DNA from: Candidatus Dormiibacter inghamiae
GTDB lineage: Bacteria; Chloroflexota; Dormibacteria; Dormibacterales; Dormibacteraceae
DNA: 64,000 nucleotides
NCBI GenBank assembly: GCA_016464825.1
Contig: JAEKNQ010000025.1
Span: forward strand, 1 to 64,000
Reading direction: 5' to 3'
Below, in pieces: positions 59,524 to 64,000 of the stretch. Position 1 is the stretch's first letter. Each line of letters opens with the position of its first letter. The notes under the pieces are model-generated. The model searched no databases, had not been told where the DNA came from, and saw nothing but the letters and a program-made list of their open reading frames with translations. The translations under genes and the position numbers were made by a program.

Positions 59524-61212
59524 ATGTTTCTAGCCTTTCATCAGGTCCTGAACCCGGCCGGCAACCTGCTGCTCACCACGCTGCTGGCGCTGGTTCCAGT
59601 GGTTTTGCTTCTGCTGCTGCTGGCGGTTTTCCGGATCACCGCTTGGCTCGCCGTGATCATCGGCTCCGCCGTCACGCTGCTCTTGGGCCTCCTCTTTTGG
59701 CAGGCTCCGCTGGACGGCTCGCTGCGCGCCTACGTGCTCGGCAGCGCAACCGGGCTCTGGGCAGTCAACTGGATCACCTTCTGGGGGGTGATGATCTTCA
59801 ACACGCTGGTCCTTACAGGTCTGTTCGAGAGTTTCAAGCGCTGGCTGCTGGTCCAAGCGACGGCGGACATCCGGGTCCAAACGCTGCTGCTGGCCTGGGC
59901 CTTCGGCGCATTGCTGGAGGGACTTGTGGGCTTCGGCTACCCGTGGGCGGTGGTGGCGCCCATCCTGATCGCCTTCGGCATCGCGGAACTTGACGCCATC
60001 CGCGTGGCGGCCATCGCAAACAACGCGCCTGTCTCCTATGGCGCGCTGGGCGCGCCCATCATCGGCCTGGCCGCTGTCACCCAGCTCAACCTGTTCGAGC
60101 TCTCGGCCTCGATCGGAAAGATAGTCGCTGTGCTGGCCCTGCTGCCGCCCTGGGTGCTGATCTTCTTAGTCAGCGGCTGGAGGGGCATTCGGACGGGCTG
60201 GCCGCTGGCGATCGTCGGCTCGCTGTCCTACATCGCCGGTCAGTTCCCCACCTCGCAGTTCCTGGGACCTTACCTGCCTGACATCGTCGGCTCGCTCGTC
60301 TGCTTTGCTGTGCTGCTGGTCTTCATCAAGGTCTGGCAGCCGAAGGAGACGCTCGGCTTTGGCGGCGTGCCGGTCAGCCCTGAGGCGCAGAGGCGTGCTG
60401 AGGCGCTGACGCCCGCTCTGCCTGCCGGCGAGCATGCGCCCCTGGCTGAGGTCGCCAACCGGCCCCAGACCCGGAGGGACCTCTGGCTGGGCCTGGCGCC
60501 GTTCATCATCCTGGTGATCGTGGTGGTGCTCTGGACGGGACCCTGGTCCCCGCTGCCCAAATACATGCCCTTCAAGGCATCGGCCGGCTTCCTCTCCTCC
60601 ATCAGCGGCAAGGCTGGTTCAGTGGCCTTCAGCTGGGCGCCGGGCGTCGCCGGCACTGCCATCTTCGTCGCCTGGCTGCTGATCCTCGTGCTGCTCGCGG
60701 TGACAGTCAAGCCCAACTTCCGTCAACTGCTGCCAGGCGTTCTGGCCCGCAGCTGGAAGCAGATGTGGGGTGCCTTCCTGGTCGCCTTCTTCATCTTCGG
60801 CCTGGCCAACGTCTTCAACTACTCGGGAATGGGGAACTCCATGGCCTATGGCTTCTCGAAGATCGGGCCTGCCTACATCCTGATAGTGGCGGTGGTCGGC
60901 TGGATCGGCGTCGCGCTCTCCGGCAGCAACACCTCCACCAACGCGCTGTTCGGCGCCTTCCAGAAAACCGTCGGCCAGCTGCTGGGCTTTCCGGCGCTGC
61001 TGCTGCCGTCGCTCAACTCGGTGGGTGCTGAGGTGGGCAAGCCGGTCGCCCCGCAGACCTGCAGCGTCGGTGTGGCGACGACCAGCTATGTCCGCAACGA
61101 GGGCGCAGCGATCAGGCACAACATGGGCTGGACGCTGGTCCTGCTCGGCTATTTGATCCTGATCGGCCTGCTGTTCTACTTCTTCTTTCCGGGAAGCATG
61201 CAAGCGCACTAG
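59524..61212 (+). CDS. lldP: L-lactate permease
   Basis: A 562-aa, 12-14 helix proton-coupled lactate/glycolate carrier. Diagnostic segments are FGALLEGLVGFGYPWAVVAP, NNAPVSYGALGAPI, GVALSGSNTSTNALFG, and SVGAEVGKPVAPQTCSV. An AGGAGAGGG SD lies just before ATG 59524. No lactate dehydrogenase gene is next to it in this window. It suggests growth on external lactate or glycolate. Confidence 0.93.
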   Translation: MFLAFHQVLNPAGNLLLTTLLALVPVVLLLLLLAVFRITAWLAVIIGSAVTLLLGLLFWQAPLDGSLRAYVLGSATGLWAVNWITFWGVMIFNTLVLTGLFESFKRWLLVQATADIRVQTLLLAWAFGALLEGLVGFGYPWAVVAPILIAFGIAELDAIRVAAIANNAPVSYGALGAPIIGLAAVTQLNLFELSASIGKIVAVLALLPPWVLIFLVSGWRGIRTGWPLAIVGSLSYIAGQFPTSQFLGPYLPDIVGSLVCFAVLLVFIKVWQPKETLGFGGVPVSPEAQRRAEALTPALPAGEHAPLAEVANRPQTRRDLWLGLAPFIILVIVVVLWTGPWSPLPKYMPFKASAGFLSSISGKAGSVAFSWAPGVAGTAIFVAWLLILVLLAVTVKPNFRQLLPGVLARSWKQMWGAFLVAFFIFGLANVFNYSGMGNSMAYGFSKIGPAYILIVAVVGWIGVALSGSNTSTNALFGAFQKTVGQLLGFPALLLPSLNSVGAEVGKPVAPQTCSVGVATTSYVRNEGAAIRHNMGWTLVLLGYLILIGLLFYFFFPGSMQAH

Positions 61213-61272
61213 GCCCGCAACGACCCCCGTCGCATTTTTGGACGGCGGCTGGGCTAGCCTCAGCAGCGCGTC

Positions 61273-61731
61273 ATGATCTCCCGCTCGCCGTCCGCCGGCC
61301 CGCTTCAGGCTGCCATTCGAATCGGCGCCGGCCTCTACTGGCTCTACTTCGCATCCCGAGCCTGGAACGGCGTGGCCTGGATGCAGCCGCTGATGGTCCA
61401 GTCGGCGGTCCAGAACCCGATCCCGGGTCTGCACGAACTACTGCTCCAGGTGGTAGTGCCGCACTGGTTCGGCTTTGCCCTGGCCTTTGCGGTCGCTCAG
61501 ACGCTGGTCGGATTGCTGTTGCTCCTGGGACTTCTGTGCCGCTGGGCCGCCTGGGTGGGAGTGCTGCTGGCCCTCTGCTTGGCGCTCACTGTTGGCTTCC
61601 TGGAGCCCGAGCTGGGCCGCCGGTGGCTCTTCTATCTGGCGGTTCTCGTCAACCTGGCCTGCGTCGTCGGCGGACCGGGAGCGCTGGCCGGGGAGAGGCT
61701 GAGGGGCGTCCCCCGCTGGCTGCGCAGCTGA
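61273..61731 (+). CDS. DoxX-family membrane protein
   Basis: A 152-aa protein with four predicted helices (about 12-35, 65-85, 90-110, 118-135). It opens with the DoxX-like RIGAGLYWLYFASRAWNG, and the second half has LVGLLLLLGLLCRWAAW. DoxX-type proteins often link to redox or thiosulfate metabolism, but no partner is adjacent. Confidence 0.75.
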   Translation: MISRSPSAGPLQAAIRIGAGLYWLYFASRAWNGVAWMQPLMVQSAVQNPIPGLHELLLQVVVPHWFGFALAFAVAQTLVGLLLLLGLLCRWAAWVGVLLALCLALTVGFLEPELGRRWLFYLAVLVNLACVVGGPGALAGERLRGVPRWLRS

Positions 61732-61793
61732 GCCTGCCATTCGGGGCGAACGCGCCTCTGCACTGCGCCCCCCGTTAGATTGAGCGACACGCC

Positions 61794-62159
61794 GTGCCTG
61801 ACTGGCTTCGGCCGGCCCTTCACAAGCGAGCTGCGCCGGGGCCACTGGAAGCGTTCGATCTCTTCGTCTACGAGCCCTGGTTCCTTGTGGGCGGTCTCCT
61901 CTTCGGCGTGGCCGCCCTGCTGCCTTGGCGCCCACCGCGGCTGGAAGCCCGGGCTGGCAGTGCCACACGGGCGCGGGAGAGACCTCTAGAGGCTCGCCAT
62001 CCTATATCGCGCTGGGCTGCACGCTCGACCGGGCGGCGCGAGCCTGGCGGACGATTTCGGCGATCTGCGCCAGGTGCCCCTCTTCATGGCTCAGGCTGGA
62101 GAGAAAGCGGTCAAGCGCGTTCTGGCCCCTGCTCTCCGGCCGGGATTTGTATTCGTTGA
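61794..62159 (+). CDS. Possible small membrane protein, convergent overlap with DinB gene
   Basis: GTG 61794 opens a frame whose first about 60 residues look real (LFVYEPWFLVGGLLFGVAAL is a membrane helix). The rest, past about 61990, is the antisense of the DinB gene and looks like shadow. Either the true protein ends early because of a frameshift, or the genes overlap by 158 bases. Confidence 0.3.
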   Translation: MPDWLRPALHKRAAPGPLEAFDLFVYEPWFLVGGLLFGVAALLPWRPPRLEARAGSATRARERPLEARHPISRWAARSTGRREPGGRFRRSAPGAPLHGSGWRESGQARSGPCSPAGICIR

Positions 62160-62601
62160 GTAGATCGGGCGCATCCGGCCACGCGTCAAGCATTTCCTGG
62201 CGCATACGGCGGCTCTCGGTCAGGCGCTGACGAAGAAGCTGGACTGTTGTCATCTGCTCCCAGGGCACCTCGGAACGAGAGCGAGCGCCGAGCACAATCT
62301 GGACTCCCCGCGCGAGCTCGAGAGCGTGGGCGTTGCCCTCTTCCGAAGACGCCGTGGCGTGGACGATGACATGGCCCAGGGTCCAGGCCAGATTTCTCTT
62401 CGCCTCGGCCGCGGCAAAGGTGTCGTCGGCCTGGGGATCGTTCGGGACGAACACCACGTCCTCGTCCTGCACCTCCGCGATCAGTTCCAGCTGCTGGTCG
62501 ACGATCTCATCGGTCAGCTGTTTTAAGTCGTTCCGGTCGAGCCCCTGGCTCAGCTCCCGGAGAGTCTTCTCCTTGCGGCGATAGGGTCCAAAATCGATCA
62601 C
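62002..62601 (-). CDS. DinB-superfamily protein
   Basis: A 199-aa four-helix protein. Metal-ligand-like histidines occur in TLGHVIVHATASSEEGNAH and SHEEGHLAQI, the usual DinB/YfiT pattern. Members include thiol-dependent transferases and proteins of unknown role. Divergent from the tRNA gene. Confidence 0.78.
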   Translation of the reverse strand: MIDFGPYRRKEKTLRELSQGLDRNDLKQLTDEIVDQQLELIAEVQDEDVVFVPNDPQADDTFAAAEAKRNLAWTLGHVIVHATASSEEGNAHALELARGVQIVLGARSRSEVPWEQMTTVQLLRQRLTESRRMRQEMLDAWPDAPDLLNEYKSRPESRGQNALDRFLSSLSHEEGHLAQIAEIVRQARAARSSVQPSAI

Positions 62602-62690
62602 GCATCACCCAACCACTCGGCAGCCACCTCCCATTCCCGCTCGACCAGAGGCGGCGGCCTCCCCAGGTATCATGTCGGGCTGTCCGAGCA

Positions 62691-62766
<76 letters not shown>

Positions 62767-62769
62767 AAC

Positions 62770-63018
62770 GTTTCGGCATAAGAACACGCGACCTGGGCAT
62801 CCTGTAGGTCGGGAAGATCGTGGTTCCCGAGTCGGTCGTGGCGCACGAGTTGACCGAGTGTGCGAGCAGAATTGGTCGGTGCCGAGAGCGATCAGCCACT
62901 GACGGAAGAGCTAAGCCTGATCATGCGCCCTCGCCGGACGCCCGGCCGAGTTCATATGACGCGGCCGAGTTCATATGACGCTCCGCCGAATGCGTAAGGG
63001 GTGTTCTTATGCCGAAAC
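62770..63018. mobile_element. Short inverted-repeat element inserted at tRNA-Ala 3' end
   Basis: GTTTCGGCATAAGAACAC (62770-62787) and its exact reverse complement (63001-63018) bound 249 bases without a credible gene. It begins 3 bases after the tRNA. The tRNA's last eight bases GTCCACCA recur at 63024-63031, 5 bases beyond the other end. This suggests a MITE-like or integrated element, or the relic of a larger one. No transposase or integrase is present inside. Confidence 0.65.
62943..62980 (+). repeat. Tandem 19-bp direct repeat inside the tRNA-adjacent element
   Basis: Two exact back-to-back copies of CGGCCGAGTTCATATGACG (62943-62961 and 62962-62980). They may be transposase/recombinase sites or a duplication. 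Confidence 0.75.
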
Positions 63019-63038
63019 CTTGAGTCCACCACTCCTAG

Positions 63039-63185
63039 CAGCTTGGGCTGACCCGGCGCATCGGCGAACGTGGCAGCCGGCGCCTGCTCTACAAGGCCCT
63101 GTCCGACCTGGAGGGGATCTTCGCCGTTCCCCAACGCGGGGCGGATGGCGCTCCGCCAATGCAGCGGCGGGAGGTCGTCACCTAG
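63039..63185 (+). pseudogene. Possible 3' remnant of a gene
   Basis: A 48-codon open stretch with no start codon, bounded by stops, reads like protein: LTRRIGERGSRRLLYKALSD, continuing LEGIFAVPQRG and ending MQRREVVT. It may be the tail of a gene cut by the adjacent inverted-repeat element. No family is recognised. Confidence 0.25.
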
Positions 63186-63350
63186 TCTCGTGTGGCTCGG
63201 CCGGCGTGAGAGTGAGTTTTTGCGGAAAGTTGGTTGCCCATTGCCTCGAGATACGAGGGACACTATGATTTGCGCTGGAGCCGAGTTCGGCCGAGCCGGT
63301 TCCCCCGAGAAAGGGCTCGATCGGCCGCATGGGATTCCAGGGAGGAGTCG

Positions 63351-63722
63351 ATGGCAACGGAGCTCAAGGTTCTGCAGGTTTCGCTCGAGGACCGGCCGGG
63401 AGCCCTGGCCGAGGTCGCCGGCGCGATCGCCGCGGCCGGCATCAACATCGAGGCAGTGCTCGCCTATTCGGTCGGCGGCCAGACGGAGGCGCACCTGGCA
63501 TTCGTCGATGGCGGGGCGGCCAGAAGCGCCTTGGAAGGCGCTGGCCACCGGGTGGCCGGCGAGCGCAACGCGTTCGTGGTCCAGATGGAGGACCGGGTGG
63601 GAGCTCTGGCTGAGCTGACGCAACGACTCGCGGGCGTGAACCTCTCGCTCACCCACCTCGCCACAAACAATCGACTTCTGCTCTCCGCCGACGACGAGGA
63701 GAGCCTGCGCTCTCGGCTGTAA
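63351..63722 (+). CDS. Tandem ACT-domain protein
   Basis: A 123-aa protein from ATG 63351, preceded by GGGAGGAG at good distance. It has two small ligand-binding ACT units: residues about 5-50 (VSLEDRPGALAEVAGAI, then INIEAV) and 70-115 (MEDRVGALAELTQRL, VNLSLTHL). Stand-alone ACT pairs usually bind amino acids or purines and regulate partner enzymes; the ligand is unknown. Confidence 0.82.
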   Translation: MATELKVLQVSLEDRPGALAEVAGAIAAAGINIEAVLAYSVGGQTEAHLAFVDGGAARSALEGAGHRVAGERNAFVVQMEDRVGALAELTQRLAGVNLSLTHLATNNRLLLSADDEESLRSRL

Positions 63723-63975
63723 CTCATTTGTGGGACCGCCCTTCCGCGACGCCTCTGAGCGCCGAAGGGAAGGTGCATGGTCCAGACCCCGCCTAAATCC
63801 AAGGCGTGGCCACTTGACAAAACCAGCGTCAGCGACGAACAGTAATCAGACACGGGGAGTTGGAGACGAGTCCGTCGACGCATGCGCAACGGGCCGGGGT
63901 GGGGGCGGACCGACCGTAGCTGGTCGTTGAGCCGAAGAATGTCCAGTTCGCGTTTAGCTGAGAGGAGTGGAGCAG

Positions 63976-64000
63976 ATGGCCGAAACGAAGATGCGCAAAT
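63976..64000 (+). CDS. 5' end of a gene running off the right edge
   Basis: ATG 63976 follows GAGGAG and GGAG at 5-11 bases; MAETKMRK then continues past the window. Identity is unknown. A TTGACA at 63814-63819 lacks a matching -10. The gap 63723-63975 shows no gene. Confidence 0.5.

Noticed and set aside
62952-63656. 234-codon minus-strand frame across the element and ACT gene
   Set aside because: It is antisense to the well-supported ACT gene and runs through the inverted-repeat element; no motif and no SD.
63730-63790. T-box-like string TGGGACCGC with following complementary arms
   Set aside because: The full T-box bulge, specifier stem and terminator are not present, and no synthetase or amino-acid gene follows in view.
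63814-63819. Consensus TTGACA as a promoter for the right-edge gene
   Set aside because: No -10 at 16-18 bases; the nearest (AGTAAT) is about 21 bases away.

Overview
The window is a high-GC bacterial chromosome segment, probably from a metagenome-derived genome. It shows very dense gene packing, many TTG and GTG starts, 1-8 bp ATGA/GTGA/TTGA-type gene overlaps, and several promoters so close to the start codon that the mRNA would be nearly leaderless. The gene families (actinobacterial-type GT4 glycogen synthase, GuaB3, an AdnAB-like helicase-nuclease pair, PyrR, PyrK, a sortase, Tat ferritin-like proteins) point to the Terrabacteria: Actinomycetota, Chloroflexota or a relative such as Dormibacterota. 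This placement is an inference from gene content, not a phylogeny.

Layout. 1-7.7 kb: a minus-strand pyrimidine operon pyrB-pyrR-carAB(fused)-pyrK-pyrD, headed by a leader in which a PyrR-type loop can sequester the Shine-Dalgarno (SD) sequence. 7.8-10.2 kb: an ABC exporter, a small Cys-rich protein and a LapA-like membrane protein. 10.3-20.3 kb: a nine-gene purine operon purB-C-S-Q-L-F-M-N-H on the minus strand. 20.5-23.3 kb: an ECF sigma factor with a membrane-anchored propeller/Ig-like protein. 23.3-25.7 kb: glgC-glgA. 26-28.6 kb: two Tat-exported ferritin-like proteins, a class E/F-like sortase and a blue-copper lipoprotein. 28.6-35.4 kb: an APH-like kinase, then purD-purE-pycB-accC-nudix. 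35.6-40.2 kb: guaB3-guaA, a DUF4332-like protein and a D-Ala-D-Ala carboxypeptidase. 40.2-46 kb: a frameshifted SIS sugar isomerase, a DesKR-like two-component system divergent from an ABC-2 exporter, and an LLM-type oxidoreductase. 46.2-53.6 kb: a basic-tailed protein under a twin-operator promoter, a DUF4031-like protein, and two UvrD/RecB-type helicase-nucleases. 53.7-62.6 kb: a CPBP protease, an MFS transporter, a UPF1-like helicase with a long basic tail, a lactate permease, DoxX and DinB. 62.7-64 kb: tRNA-Ala with an inverted-repeat element against its 3' end, a tandem-ACT protein, and the start of another gene.

Together the pur, gua and pyr genes cover most of de novo nucleotide synthesis. 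purK, purA, pyrC, pyrE and pyrF are not in this window. The most unusual sequence-level signals are: (i) several genes between about 34 and 39 kb that lack any ATG/GTG/TTG start where homology and SD place it (purE, guaB3, guaA, carboxypeptidase); (ii) the SD-sequestering PyrR-loop hairpin; (iii) a textbook promoter carrying two near-identical 15-bp palindromes; (iv) an 18-bp inverted-repeat element next to tRNA-Ala with the tRNA 3' end duplicated on its far side; and (v) a secreted ferritin/sortase/cupredoxin cluster.
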